From Cyanobacteriota bacterium (GTDB taxonomy: Bacteria > Cyanobacteriota > Cyanobacteriia > PCC-6307 > Cyanobiaceae), in assembly GCA_026389335.1 (NCBI GenBank), contig JAPLIB010000013.1, positions 19,171-83,170 of the forward strand: 64,000 nucleotides of DNA. Reading direction: 5' to 3'. Under the pieces are notes generated by a model, which saw nothing but the letters and a program-made list of their open reading frames with translations, made no database searches and was not told where the DNA came from. Below are positions 28,266-40,311 of this stretch, piece after piece (positions within the stretch are counted from its first letter, which is position 1; every line of letters begins with the position of its first letter). The position numbers were made by a program, and so were the translations under genes.

Positions 28266-28763
28266 TCAAGCCTGGGCGGGGGGGGTATCGAAACGCTGCT
28301 CGCGTCGCTCAATGCGCTGCAGCAGGATCTCCAGATCAGCGGTTGGCTCGGAGCCTGGGAAGCTGAAGTGGGGTCTGGGACGGCTGCTGCTGCTGTTGCT
28401 GTTGGAGTGGCAGTTGGAGTGGTGGTGCCCTCGGGCGCTTCGGCGGCCAGGCGGCGGCGAAAGCTCATCATCAAACAGGGGTCCGAGTGGAAACACCCCG
28501 ATCAGCGACCAGCTCTGCTGATCGAAGCCATTGAGGAAGGTCTGCAGCTGCAGGGCGGGATGCTGCTGGCCACCGGAGTTCTGGGTGTAGAAGCCTGGGA
28601 ACTCCTTGGCCAGATATTCCTTGGAGAACACCTGGGGTGACTTGGCAGGGCTGGATCCCGCCGTCGCTGCCGGGTTCTGGACCTGCTCAGGACCCATGGG
28701 GGCCGCAGGGCTGGCCCCGCCCTGGAAGTTCAGGTGAATCACCTGATACTCCCATTGGGGCAT
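28266..28763 (-). CDS. Conserved cyanobacterial-type protein of unknown function
   Basis: The 165-residue protein opens with MPQWEYQVIHLNFQ and contains KEYLAKEFPGFY, HPALQLQTFLNGF and WSLIGVFPLGPLF, which look like strands and helices of a compact domain; short WEYxVxxL...FLNxxGxxGW-type proteins are widespread among cyanobacteria. The middle has a Ser/Asn/His-rich low-complexity run (HHHSNCHSNSNSSSS). The function is unknown. It lies 46 bases upstream... that is, on the 3' side of the second desaturase gene, on the same strand, and could be cotranscribed with it. Confidence 0.65.
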   Translation of the reverse strand: MPQWEYQVIHLNFQGGASPAAPMGPEQVQNPAATAGSSPAKSPQVFSKEYLAKEFPGFYTQNSGGQQHPALQLQTFLNGFDQQSWSLIGVFPLGPLFDDELSPPPGRRSARGHHHSNCHSNSNSSSSRPRPHFSFPGSEPTADLEILLQRIERREQRFDTPPAQA

Positions 28764-28809
28764 GGCGGTGCGGGATCTCCTGGGTGACCCCAGTGTCGTT
28801 GTTGGCCCG

Positions 28810-29823
28810 TCAGGGCAGGCGCGCCACCCGCAGGCGCCGCACCAGGCCCAGGGCGCGCAGCAGGCGGATGTGCTGCCAGGTGATGTCGAACTCGAACCAG
28901 CGCAGCCCGTGGCGGGCGCTGGCCGGATGGGCGTGATGGTTGTTGTGCCAGCCCTCGCCGAAGCTCAGAATCGCTACCCACCAGCAGTTGCGCGAGCGGT
29001 CGGGGCAGTCGAAATTGCGATAGCCGAAGGCATGGGTGGCGGAGTTCACCAACCAGGTGACGTGATAGACGAGCACCAGGCGCAGGGGGATCGCCCAGAG
29101 CACCAGCCCCAGCCCACCGCCATGCACGCCAGCGCGCTCCCCATAGAAATAGAGCGCCGCCCCGAGCGGCAGTTGCAGCAGCAGGAACCAGCGGTCCAGC
29201 CAGCGGTAGAAGGGATCGCGTTCCAGATCGCCGGTGAAGCGGTGGATTTCCCGCAGGGCCGGGATCTCATGGAGCATCCATTCGCTGTGGGCCCACCACA
29301 GTCCCCGGGCGGCGTCGTGGTGATCGTTGGGCTGGTCGGAAAACAGATGGTGATGACGATGTAGCCCCACCCACTCGATCGGGCCGCTCTGGCAGGCCAT
29401 GGCGCCCATCAGCACTAGCAGGCGCTCCAGCCAGCGGGGTGCATCAAACCCTCGATGGGCCACCAGTCGGTGCAGGCCCAGGGTCACCCCCAGCACGGTG
29501 ACCCAGTAGAGAACCGCCAGCACGATCAGCCCCTGCAGGCTCCAGAAGCGAGGCAGCAGGGCGAAGACAGCGCCGACATGCATCACCAGCATGAAGCTGG
29601 TGGTACCGGTCTTGAGTTTGCGCTGGCGGGGCGGCAGGGGCTCGCGGGCCGTGGTCAGTCCCTGCCGGAGGGCGGCCTCGCGGCGCACGGAAGGGGAGGA
29701 TTCCAACGGGTCGCTGGGCAGATCCAGCCCGGATCGCAGCCTCGACTCCAGGGCGCCGGAACGGCCCAGGGGGACGTTCAAGATCTCCGGATCGGTCGGC
29801 ACGGATTCTGATCGGGCAACCAA
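28810..29823 (-). CDS. desC: DesC-type delta-9 acyl-lipid desaturase (copy 2)
   Basis: The 337-residue protein carries LHRLVAHRGF, GLHRHHHLFSD and EGWHNNHHAHPASARHG histidine boxes and the DITWQHIRLLRALGL ending, closely matching the desaturase at 26398-27393. Differences lie in the 70-residue N-terminus and in the segment after the second box. Cyanobacteria can carry several DesC forms acting on different glycerol positions; which one this is cannot be read from sequence. The two genes bracket two unrelated small genes, so a local duplication with later insertion is plausible. Confidence 0.87.
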   Translation of the reverse strand: MVARSESVPTDPEILNVPLGRSGALESRLRSGLDLPSDPLESSPSVRREAALRQGLTTAREPLPPRQRKLKTGTTSFMLVMHVGAVFALLPRFWSLQGLIVLAVLYWVTVLGVTLGLHRLVAHRGFDAPRWLERLLVLMGAMACQSGPIEWVGLHRHHHLFSDQPNDHHDAARGLWWAHSEWMLHEIPALREIHRFTGDLERDPFYRWLDRWFLLLQLPLGAALYFYGERAGVHGGGLGLVLWAIPLRLVLVYHVTWLVNSATHAFGYRNFDCPDRSRNCWWVAILSFGEGWHNNHHAHPASARHGLRWFEFDITWQHIRLLRALGLVRRLRVARLP

Positions 29824-30230
29824 GCAGTTCTCCCCTGGGTGGGCTGGATGAGGGGGCGAATCTAGGAGCGTGGTGTCCGTCGCCAGCAGCCAGCAACGTT
29901 CCCCAGTCCCAGGCCCTGGGGGCAGGCGTCAAGGCCCTGGCCGCAGGTGCTGCGTCCGGGGTCGCTGCCACCCTGCATCGCAAGCCACACCACCGACGGC
30001 TTTGGTGCAGCCGTGGCTGCCACCAGGGTGGGGCCGGTGCCCATCCAGGCCCAAGGCGCCATTCCCCATCGCCGTCACAACGTTCGCAGGCCCTTCCTGG
30101 CCTCCTTGCCCTGGCCAGGCCTGGCTCGATGATCGTGCTGGGGTTGGGCTGGGGTTCGCTGTTGGACCACTCCGGCGCCGCCCGGCAATCCTGCGTTCAT
30201 CGGCGCTCGCTACGGGCGCCAGCACGCCGG
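29824..30230. other. Intergenic stretch upstream of the second desaturase
   Basis: These 407 bases include the start region of the minus-strand desaturase gene and the 3' end of the PEP-CTERM-like gene. Short open frames exist on both strands but none has recognisable content or a convincing ribosome-binding site. I see no strong hairpin or operator. Confidence 0.35.
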
Positions 30231-30746
30231 TCAGGTCTGCTGAGGGTGATCAGCCGACTGTTGATCAGGTCTGGATGGCCTGGATCGCCGAGCGGCCAGC
30301 CGCAACAATTGCGCCGGACCTGACTGGATCCGTTTTTTGAGGCGGCGGCTGTGGCTGAAGGCGGCGCCCAGCTCCAGCATCGGCAGGGGCCTGGGCGCTG
30401 AAGCACAGGGGGGTGCTGGCTCGTTACCTGTCATGCGGTCGAGGGCGGCTTGGGCAAAGCGAGCAACGGCGCCAGAAAGCTTGGAGGCCATCGATGGCAT
30501 GGATTTGGCGCTGGGGCCTGGGATGGTGGCGGCGCGGCGATGAGATCCAGCGGCGCCGGCCTGGGCCTGATTGATTGGGCTGGCCGTGATGCCCACGGCG
30601 GTGCTGACGCTGCTGACAGGGGTGCCGCTACCCGGCTGGCTCCTTCCCGCTCCCGTGATGAGGGCCTGGGTGGGCTGGTGGAGCCCCGCAGCCAGGAGCG
30701 CGGCGGCGATCAGGGAAAGGGTGAAGGAGCGTCCTGTTTTGTGCAT
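30231..30746 (-). CDS. Small secreted PEP-CTERM-like protein
   Basis: The 171-residue protein has a clean signal peptide (HKTGRSFTLSLIAAALLAAG, cleavage near PTQA). Near residue 117 it has a PEP-CTERM-like sorting signal: PRPLPMLELGAAF followed by the basic SRRLKKRI. Unlike normal PEP-CTERM substrates, about 30 Arg/Gln/Pro-rich residues follow the basic cluster, so a stop may have been lost. The region between signal and sorting motif is short and Ser/Ala/Pro-rich. No exosortase gene is in the window. Export and envelope anchoring are inferred. Confidence 0.6.
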   Translation of the reverse strand: MHKTGRSFTLSLIAAALLAAGLHQPTQALITGAGRSQPGSGTPVSSVSTAVGITASPINQAQAGAAGSHRRAATIPGPSAKSMPSMASKLSGAVARFAQAALDRMTGNEPAPPCASAPRPLPMLELGAAFSHSRRLKKRIQSGPAQLLRLAARRSRPSRPDQQSADHPQQT

Positions 30747-31062
30747 GAATGGCTTGTGTCCAGACTGGATTTGATCTCAGGGAAAATCTGATGCATTACG
30801 GGAGATATGTGGCCTCTGATCTGTAAAATTGGCGCCTCGTGTTTGTCTAGCTATGGAGCGTTGGCGATCGCGTTGATCGCGTCGATTTGCTGCATTGTTT
30901 CGCGATAGCGTTCGCGCTGCAGCCTCGCCGCTACCTCGTCTCCACTGCCTCCACGCCACTGCAGCCTCCGCTCAGTGGACTGTGCGCGTCCTCCGCTTTG
31001 CGGACTACGGACTCCGCTCAGCGGACTGCGCCCTCTGCTCTGCGTTCTGGGTGCTGGCTGGC
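30747..31062. other. Intergenic region with palindrome cluster upstream of PLP enzyme gene
   Basis: These 316 bases begin AT-rich (start region of the PEP-CTERM-like gene), contain a HIP1 site at 30864-30871, and end in three near-identical small palindromes at 30967-31025. The frame of the downstream gene is open back to 30895, but that sequence is low-complexity and not enzyme-like. A minus-strand open frame at 30851-31099 ends in a helix-like segment (YRETMQQIDAINAIANAP) but has no supportable start. Confidence 0.45.
30967..31025. repeat. Three tandem 13-base palindromes
   Basis: TCCGCTCAGTGGA (30967-30979), TCCGCTTTGCGGA (30992-31004) and TCCGCTCAGCGGA (31013-31025) are each a 5-bp stem with a 3-base loop, and each is followed by CTR. 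They are 25 and 21 bases apart, immediately upstream of the PLP enzyme start at 31063. Confidence 0.75.
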
Positions 31063-32376
31063 ATGCTTGGCGCTCGCTTTTGGGGCTTGCCTGTGCCACG
31101 CCTGTCTCCGGCTGCGCCGGCCGAGCGGGTTGCCGCCGCCCTCGAGCGCATCGCCCCCCTGGCCGCCGCCCGCACGGCCACGATCCGGCCGCGGCTGGAG
31201 CGGGTGCTGGCGGCCTTCGCCGCCGAGCGCTTGGGCGTGCACCATTTCGCCTCGGTGAGCGGCTACGGCCACGGCGACCTCGGCCGCGAGACCCTGGATC
31301 GAGTCTTCGCCCGGGTGCTCCAGGCCGAAGCGGCGGCGGTGCGTCTGCAATTCGTCTCCGGCACCCACGCCATTGCCGCCGCCCTGTTCGGCGTGCTGCG
31401 CCCCGGCGATCGCCTGCTTTCCATCACCGGTCGTCCCTACGACACCCTTGAGGAGGTGATCGGTCTGCGGGGCCAGGGCCAGGGTTCGCTGGCGGAGTTC
31501 GGTGTGCTCTACGACGAGCTGCCACTCACCGCCTTGGGGCGGGTGGATGAGGAGCGGCTGGAGCAGGCCCTGGCCCTGCCCACGCGGCTGGTGCTGATCC
31601 AGCGCAGCTGTGGCTACAGCTGGCGACCGTCGCTGCCGGTGGCGGAGATCGGCCGGCTGGTGGAGCGGGTGAAGGCCCTGCAGCCGGACTGCCTGGTGTT
31701 TGTGGACAACTGCTATGGCGAGCTGGTGGAGGAGCGCGAGCCCACGGCCGTGGGGGCCGATCTGATCGCGGGCTCCCTGATCAAGAACCTCGGCGGCACG
31801 ATCGCTCCCACCGGCGGCTACGTGGCAGGCCGGGCCGAGTTGGTGGAGAGGGCCTGCTGCCGGCTCACGGCGCCCGGTATCGGCAGTGAGGGCGGCACCA
31901 GTTTTGATTGCAATCGCCTGCTGTTTCAGGGCCTGTTTCTCGCCCCCCAGATGGTGGCTGAAGCCCTGATCGGTGCTGAGCTGGTGGCGACGGTGTTCGC
32001 CGAGCTGGGCTATGCGGTCCATCCCGAACCGGGTGCCCATCGCAGTGATGTCATCCAGGCCGTGCGCCTCGGCGCCCCCGAACCGCTGCAGGCGGTGTGT
32101 CGGGCCTTTCAGGCCTGCTCGCCGGTGGGGGCCTATCTCGAGCCGGTGCCGGCGCCGATGCCCGGCTATGCCAGTGAGCTGGTGATGGCCGGCGGCACCT
32201 TCATCGATGGCAGCACCAGCGAATTCTCCGCCGATGGCCCGCTGCGGGAGCCCTATGTGCTCTACGTGCAGGGCGGCACCCACCACAGCCATGTGGCTCT
32301 GGCCCTGGAGCGGGCGCTGCAGGCCCTGGACGCCGTGACGGCTCAGGCAGAGGCCGCCGGCCCGGGTCCGGCCTGA
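31063..32376 (+). CDS. PLP-dependent methionine gamma-lyase-like (aluminium-resistance family) enzyme
   Basis: The 437-residue protein matches the Met_gamma_lyase / aluminium-resistance family: HHFASVSGYGHGDLGR, VRLQFVSGTHAIAAALFG, LLSITGRPYDTLEEVIG, VDNCYGELVE and the PLP-lysine motif GSLIKNLGGTIAPTGGY. The C-terminal YVQGGTHHSHVALALERAL is also typical. It probably acts on a sulphur amino acid, but the true substrate of the cyanobacterial branch is not established. I chose the ATG at 31063; the open frame runs 56 codons further upstream through low-complexity sequence. gcvH and gcvP follow on the same strand. Confidence 0.82.
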   Translation: MLGARFWGLPVPRLSPAAPAERVAAALERIAPLAAARTATIRPRLERVLAAFAAERLGVHHFASVSGYGHGDLGRETLDRVFARVLQAEAAAVRLQFVSGTHAIAAALFGVLRPGDRLLSITGRPYDTLEEVIGLRGQGQGSLAEFGVLYDELPLTALGRVDEERLEQALALPTRLVLIQRSCGYSWRPSLPVAEIGRLVERVKALQPDCLVFVDNCYGELVEEREPTAVGADLIAGSLIKNLGGTIAPTGGYVAGRAELVERACCRLTAPGIGSEGGTSFDCNRLLFQGLFLAPQMVAEALIGAELVATVFAELGYAVHPEPGAHRSDVIQAVRLGAPEPLQAVCRAFQACSPVGAYLEPVPAPMPGYASELVMAGGTFIDGSTSEFSADGPLREPYVLYVQGGTHHSHVALALERALQALDAVTAQAEAAGPGPA

Positions 32377-32442
32377 GCCTGGCGGCAACGCCCGTGCCGG
32401 AATCAAGCAGACTGCCGCTGCTGCTCTGCTCCTCCCCCGGCG

Positions 32443-32832
32443 ATGGCGCTTACTTTCCCCGATGACTGCCGCTACGCCGACAGCCACGAATACGCCCGCC
32501 TGGAGGGTGAACGGGCCCGGATCGGCATCAGTGCCTTCGCGGTCGACCAACTGGGCGACATCGTGTTTGTCGAATTGCCCGAGGTGGGGGCCTCGATCAG
32601 CGCCGGCCAGGGCTTCGGCACCGTCGAATCGGTGAAGGCCGTCGAGGATCTGGTGGCGCCGATCAGTGGGGTGGTGGAAGCCCGCAATGAGGCGGTGCTG
32701 GCCAGCCCCGAGGAGCTGCAGAACGATCCCTATGGCGAGGGCTGGCTGCTGGTGGTGCGCCCCCACGACGCCGGTGAGATGCAGGCGCTGCTGGATGCGG
32801 CCACTTACCGCGGCAAAGTGGAGGGCCACTGA
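32443..32832 (+). CDS. gcvH: Glycine cleavage system H protein
   Basis: The 129-residue lipoyl carrier has the GcvH hallmarks: YADSHEYAR, the lipoyl-lysine motif [19 protein letters not shown], and [12 protein letters not shown]. It shuttles the aminomethyl group between GcvP, GcvT and the dihydrolipoamide dehydrogenase. It lies 66 bases after the PLP enzyme gene and 236 before gcvP, all on the plus strand. Confidence 0.95.
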   Translation: MALTFPDDCRYADSHEYARLEGERARIGISAFAVDQLGDIVFVELPEVGASISAGQGFGTVESVKAVEDLVAPISGVVEARNEAVLASPEELQNDPYGEGWLLVVRPHDAGEMQALLDAATYRGKVEGH

Positions 32833-33068
32833 GGGCCACGGGTTTCAGGGCTGGCTTCATAGTTCCTTCAGGGCTGCTTTGAATGGCCCAGCGACCTCCG
32901 TGATGGGCCCTCCCGTGCCGGCAAGGCGCGGCCCCCATCGGCTTGAACCAGCGCCTGGCGGCTGTCTCGGCACTCACGGAGCGTTCCAACTCATTCTTCG
33001 GGCTGGTTGACCGGAATCCGCCTTCCGGACGATGTCTTTAGGATCCCGCCACCGTCCGTCCGGGGTCC

Positions 33069-36020
<2,952 letters not shown>

Positions 36021-36118
36021 GGGTTCCGCAGGTACCATTTCCTCCACCAATGGCGCATCATGCCGCTGTCTGCCGCCTTCAGTGCCGGCGGGCATCGCGC
36101 CATTCATCACTAGAGACC

Positions 36119-36310
36119 ATGAACGGCAACGGCCCTCCGGGCGGATCGGATCAAACAACCAGGGAAGAGGGCACCAATGTGGTGCGCGTTCCTTTCGGCG
36201 TCCGCCGCGCCCGGCGGCGGCGTCCGGATCGGCCCGATCACTGGGCCACCCTGGTGCTTTCGTTCCAGGCGGGTGGTGGCTCCGGTCCGATCCCGCCGCA
36301 TGCCGCCTGA
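36119..36310 (+). CDS. Short basic protein of unknown function
   Basis: A 63-residue frame begins with ATG after a short purine stretch (TAGAGACC). The sequence has a polar N-terminus, a basic block (VPFGVRRARRRRPDRPDHW) and a short hydrophobic end (ATLVLSFQAGGG). The pattern suggests a small cytoplasmic or nucleic-acid-associated protein. I think similar short proteins exist in picocyanobacteria, but I cannot name a family. It lies 98 bases after gcvP on the same strand. Confidence 0.5.
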   Translation: MNGNGPPGGSDQTTREEGTNVVRVPFGVRRARRRRPDRPDHWATLVLSFQAGGGSGPIPPHAA

Positions 36311-36621
36311 GTAGTGCGACCCGATCAGGGTTACGGGGTCTTGCGCGTCAAGGGATTGCGGAGAAAGTGATCCCGGCCTTGATTGGGCGCTTCATTGCCA
36401 GCCGGCGACTCAAGGCCGCTTGTTGTAAGGCCGGCAGCATGCCGGTGCGGTCGTCTGTCAGCAGTTCTTTATGGAATGGTTAGATACAGGACTTGAAATC
36501 CAGACATGGTGCGAGAGCTCGGATTCCGGCCAGGCAGGATTTGATCTCTTGCACCGGCGCCGAATCGAAGGATCAATCAGGCTAAAGGTGCTGAATCATG
36601 CCAGGGGCGCAAAAAGTTTGA
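36311..36621. other. Intergenic stretch between small ORF and rubrerythrin
   Basis: These 311 bases are AT-richer toward the rubrerythrin end. A GCCGGC-AGCAT-GCCGGT element near 36431-36447 could form a short hairpin. A 63-codon plus-strand frame at 36471-36662 overlaps the end of rubrerythrin and has no recognisable content. I see nothing else. Confidence 0.35.
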
Positions 36622-37338
36622 TCAGGCAGCCGAAAGAAGCTCTGGCTCGTGGTAGGGAATAAAGCTAGATTTGCGAGCGAGGCAGATGGGGCACGTCCAG
36701 TCGTCGGGGATGGACTCAAATGGCGTGCCAGGGGCAATGCCGGAGTCGGGATCGCCGATGGCCGGGTCGTAGATCATCGAGCACACCTTGCAGATCCACT
36801 TGCCGGCCACGGCTGTTGGGGCCTGGCCAGCCGTGCCCTGGCCCTGCAGGGCCTCCAGGGCCACGCCGTAGCGCTCGGCATGGTGCTGCTCGATCGGCGT
36901 GAGGAAGCCGAAGTTGCTGGCGGCCTTGCGGAAGCTGCCGGCGTGCTCGGCGGATTCGGCGATCTGGTCGTTGAACTCGGTCTCGGCGCTGGCGTCGCGA
37001 TCGGCCCGGGCCTGGGCGGCGAATTCCGGATACATCATGGTGTACTCGTAGGTTTCGCCTTCAATGGCGAGCTCCAGGCAGCGGCTCAGGATCGCCTGTT
37101 TCTGGGCGTCGCTGAGGCTGGCCGCATCGCTGATCACCAGCTCCGGGTGCAGCAGGCGGAAGTGGGCGAAGGCGTGCTCGGTTTCCTGGGCGGCGGTGTC
37201 GCGGAAGAGCTTGGCCAGTTCGGCGTTGCCGAGTTGCTTGGCCACGTCGGCGAAGAACAGGTATTTGCGGTTGGCCATGCTCTCGCCGCCGAAGGCGGCC
37301 TCGAGATTGGCGTTGGTGCCGGGGTTGGATAGATCCAT
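36622..37338 (-). CDS. Rubrerythrin (ferritin-like plus rubredoxin domain)
   Basis: The 238-residue protein joins a ferritin-like di-iron four-helix domain ([48 protein letters not shown]) to a C-terminal rubredoxin domain with two CxxC knuckles ([10 protein letters not shown] and [10 protein letters not shown]). It reduces hydrogen peroxide, taking electrons through the rubredoxin centre. It lies downstream of flv1 in a neighbourhood of oxygen-handling genes, but 568 bases separate them. Confidence 0.92.
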   Translation of the reverse strand: MDLSNPGTNANLEAAFGGESMANRKYLFFADVAKQLGNAELAKLFRDTAAQETEHAFAHFRLLHPELVISDAASLSDAQKQAILSRCLELAIEGETYEYTMMYPEFAAQARADRDASAETEFNDQIAESAEHAGSFRKAASNFGFLTPIEQHHAERYGVALEALQGQGTAGQAPTAVAGKWICKVCSMIYDPAIGDPDSGIAPGTPFESIPDDWTCPICLARKSSFIPYHEPELLSAA

Positions 37339-37906
37339 GGAAGTGGACTGAGCCGTGATGGGCCGATCTTACACGAAGTCGGAGTGAGTATGGGTTAGGC
37401 TTGGGCTTGGGCAGCATCGCCAGGATCGTTCCTCCAGGGGCAGGCAGGCTGAAGTTGGTCGGGCGCCGAAGACCCAGGGAGGCGGTCGCCCGCTTCGGAG
37501 CCTGTGGTCCATCGGCCGTGCCGAGCGAAACCCACCAACGCGCTTCAGGGCAACGCCCCATGTGGTCTCAGGATGTCTCCATCACAATCTCGCTTCAGTG
37601 ATGTCTTGCGTTCGAGATTGATTGCGGTATTGATGATGTTGGACGGTCTTCAGGATTTTGGCGTATCAAGTCGAAAAGAATTATTCGCTGCGTTCTCGGC
37701 ATGATTTCGACCTGGTCTCCCTTGGCAGTGGAGAAGTCCTCGATTGTTGGCGGCCGTTCGCTGCGCAACAGGCTCCTGGGGTGGCCCAGAGCTCGCTCCG
37801 GTTCCGCCGCGGCAGCCGCGAGCGCCCGCTTCCCTGGTCGTGGGGATGGATGCCGGCGGGTTCTCGGAAGGGAGCACCAGCTGCTTGGGGTCCCCTGCCG
37901 GTGCGC
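37339..37906. other. Intergenic stretch between flv1 and rubrerythrin
   Basis: These 568 bases carry the rubrerythrin promoter region (a possible -10 TGTAAGAT on the minus strand near 37365-37375). A lower-GC patch at about 37560-37730 contains an inverted repeat, CAATCTCG at 37584-37591 and CGAGATTG about 22 bases later. Short open frames there (for example VLRSRLIAVLMMLDGLQDFG) do not resemble a transposase I know. It may be a decayed insertion or a non-coding RNA locus. Confidence 0.4.
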
Positions 37907-39838
37907 TCAGTAGCTGCCGCCGTTGCGGCGCTGGTGCACGGCCGTGGTGGCTTTGGCATCGAGCAGGCCGCCGTGGCCCACCTCGGCATAGATCACCCAG
38001 TGGTCGCCGCATTCCATCCGCTGCTTGACGCAGGCTTCCAGCCAGGCCACGGCCTCCGGCAGCAGCGGCTGGCCGCCCGGACTGGCCTGGGTCTCGAGGC
38101 CGGCAAAGCGGTCGGCGCCGGGGGGGAAGGGCCGCAGGAAGCGCTTAATCAGGTCCCGTTCCCGCCCGGCGGCGAGCACGTTGAGAGCGAAACGATCGCC
38201 CACGTGCAGCAGGGTTTCCACTGAGCGGTCCTTGGCTACCGCCACGGTGAAGCCGGGGGGGGAGAAGCTGGCCTGGCTCACCCAGCTGGCCACCATCGCG
38301 CCGCTCTGGCTCTGCTCTGCCTCTCCTTTGCGGGCGGTGAGCACGCAGAGCGAACCCACCACTCGGCCGAGGGCCTGGATCGCTGGATTGCTGCGGCTTT
38401 CGTTGAGGCCGCCGCCGGTGCGGCGCAGCTGGCTGCGGCGGCGTTCGGTTTCCAGCTGCCGGCCGAGGGCGGTGCCCGTTTCCTCCAGGGCGCGCAGGGT
38501 GGCCAGATCGGGGCTGAACTTCACCCGGATCGGCTCGAAGGCGAAGCTGAAGCCGCCATCGCGCAGCTTGCTCTCCAGCAGATCGATCGCTTCGCCGCTC
38601 CAGCCGAAGCTGCCGAACACCCCCACGGGTTTGCTCCGGTCTCCTTCGGCCAGCAGCGTGCCGAGGGCCGACACGATCGGGGTGGGCGCATGGCCCCCCA
38701 GGGTGGGCGAGCCGATCAGCAGGGCATCGCAGCTGCGGATCGTGGCCAGCAGCTGGTCGGCTGAGGCGAACTCACAGTTGAGGCTCTCCACTCTCACCCC
38801 GGTGCGCGAGACCCCCTGGGCGAGGGCATCGGCGATGGCGGCGGTGTTGCCGTAGGCGCTGGCATAGAGGAGCCCCACGGCCAGGTTGGCCCGTCCCTGG
38901 GCCGCCCCCCAGCGGCGGTAGTCGGCCAGCAGGCTGCGCCAGCTTTCGGCAATTGCCGGCCCGTGGCCCGGCGCGATCGTGCGGATCGGCAGCTCATCGA
39001 GCCGGTCCACCACGCTTTCCACCTGGCGGGCCATCGGCGCCATCAGGCAGTCGTAGAAGTAGCGGCGATCTTCCTCGGTGCTGTCGCGATTGGCTTCGGC
39101 GAAGCTTTCGCTGCAGAGGTGGGCGGCGAAGAACTTGCCGCTCATCAGCAGGCCGGTGCGTTCCTCGAAGGCCATCAGCGCCCCGGGCCAGCGGGGCGTC
39201 GGCACCGGCAGCAGGCAGAGCCGGTGACCGCCGGCCAGATTGCGGCAGGCCTCCTGCTTGACGATATCGATGGCGGGCAACGGGGGCGCGGGCTGCTGGG
39301 GGCTGGCTGGCTCGGGGCTGGCTGGCTGGATGGCCTTGCTGTCGCCGGTACCGCTCACCTCAGCCGTGCCCGCTGCCGGCGCCCGGCCCGGCGGCGGCTG
39401 GTCCCAGAGCTCCTCGATCAGCCGGGCGCCGGCGTTGGAGGCCACCAGCATCAGGGCCGGCCAGCGCCGGGCCAGCTCGCGCAGCAGGGCCACCCGGTTG
39501 GGGTTGACGTGGCCCACCACCACCTTGAGGGCGGCCGTGGCTGGCACCAGGGCCGTGAGCTGCTCGAGGAATGGCGCGGCGAAGGAGGCGCCGGGGGGAT
39601 GCACCAGCACCGGCGGCATCGGCTGGCCGGTGCTGGTGCTGCCGGCTGCGAACAGGAAGCTGTTGGCGCTGGTGCCGCGCTCCAGGCCGTATTCCACTTC
39701 GAAGCGCAGCCGCCGCGGACTCAGGCCACGCAGGCAGAGCAGGCCAGGATCGATCGGCAGCTGGATCACGCGGCGATCGCCGGCGGCACCGGAGCCCGCA
39801 ACGGCACTGGGGCTTGTTGGGATTGGGATGGCCGCCAT
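37907..39838 (-). CDS. flv1: Flavodiiron protein Flv1-like (non-canonical iron site)
   Basis: The protein has three domains: metallo-beta-lactamase-like (about 30-320), flavodoxin-like (VGLLYASAYGNTAAIADALA, about 321-460) and flavin-reductase-like (about 490-643). The di-iron ligands are mostly replaced: the HxExDH motif reads HVNPNR, and the Asp of the ADAFG segment reads GKFFAAH, while GHGP is kept. This substitution is the mark of the Flv1/Flv2 branch, which partners canonical Flv3/Flv4. With the Flv3 gene nearby it should reduce O2 to water with photosystem I electrons. A 40-residue Pro/Ala/Ser-rich insertion (ASPEPASPQQPAPPLP) makes it longer than usual. The ATG at 39838 was chosen; the frame runs on upstream without similarity. 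Confidence 0.87.
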   Translation of the reverse strand: MAAIPIPTSPSAVAGSGAAGDRRVIQLPIDPGLLCLRGLSPRRLRFEVEYGLERGTSANSFLFAAGSTSTGQPMPPVLVHPPGASFAAPFLEQLTALVPATAALKVVVGHVNPNRVALLRELARRWPALMLVASNAGARLIEELWDQPPPGRAPAAGTAEVSGTGDSKAIQPASPEPASPQQPAPPLPAIDIVKQEACRNLAGGHRLCLLPVPTPRWPGALMAFEERTGLLMSGKFFAAHLCSESFAEANRDSTEEDRRYFYDCLMAPMARQVESVVDRLDELPIRTIAPGHGPAIAESWRSLLADYRRWGAAQGRANLAVGLLYASAYGNTAAIADALAQGVSRTGVRVESLNCEFASADQLLATIRSCDALLIGSPTLGGHAPTPIVSALGTLLAEGDRSKPVGVFGSFGWSGEAIDLLESKLRDGGFSFAFEPIRVKFSPDLATLRALEETGTALGRQLETERRRSQLRRTGGGLNESRSNPAIQALGRVVGSLCVLTARKGEAEQSQSGAMVASWVSQASFSPPGFTVAVAKDRSVETLLHVGDRFALNVLAAGRERDLIKRFLRPFPPGADRFAGLETQASPGGQPLLPEAVAWLEACVKQRMECGDHWVIYAEVGHGGLLDAKATTAVHQRRNGGSY

Positions 39839-40311
39839 CAGAGGGGTGCCGATGGGCGGAAAATCTGCTCCCCAGCCTACCGGGCTTGTTCCGGCTTCTG
39901 GCCGGTCGGCCGCGGCGGCGGCGCCGGGAATCGCTTGGTGGCAACAGCCGGAAGGCGCAAGGGCAGGCACTGGTGCGGGGCACCTCGAACAATCCGGATC
40001 TGCCGAGTGGTGCCACGCGAGATCCCAGGCGGCAGACCCGACGGGTGTTCTGCCGGCCGTTGAGACAGCCGCTGGATGCTGCCGTCGCCGGCTGGCCAAG
40101 GGGCGCCCAACCAGGGCCGGGACCGGTTTTGCAGCAGTCGCTGCAAGCCTTGCTGGACAAACGCCCCGGGAGACCCAGCTGGTGCTGGTCGGCTGACCAG
40201 AGCAAGGCAAGAACACAGGTTTCCGGTGGTGCGGCATGGAGATCGGCCAGGACGCTGCGCCACTTTTCAGCACACTCTTAAAGTCGGGAACATTCGCGAT
40301 CAGAACTTGCT
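39839..40311. other. Divergent intergenic region between flv1 and solute-binding protein
   Basis: These 473 bases separate flv1 (minus) from a plus-strand gene, so both promoters should lie here. The flv1 frame is open throughout, but the translated sequence is Cys/Pro/Arg-rich and unlike the family. I could not define a binding site or hairpin with confidence. Confidence 0.35.

Noticed and set aside
30851..31099. Minus-strand 82-codon frame ending in a helix-like segment
   Set aside because: It overlaps the palindrome cluster and the 5' part of the PLP enzyme gene and has no supported start or family; kept only as a note.
32833..33068. Glycine riboswitch upstream of gcvP (also checked before gcvT and gcvH)
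   Set aside because: None of the conserved core segments of the glycine aptamer could be recognised; only short GC-rich hairpins are present.
37560..37730. Possible transposase remnant between rubrerythrin and flv1
   Set aside because: The lower GC and short inverted repeat are suggestive, but translations in all frames lack any transposase motif I recognise.
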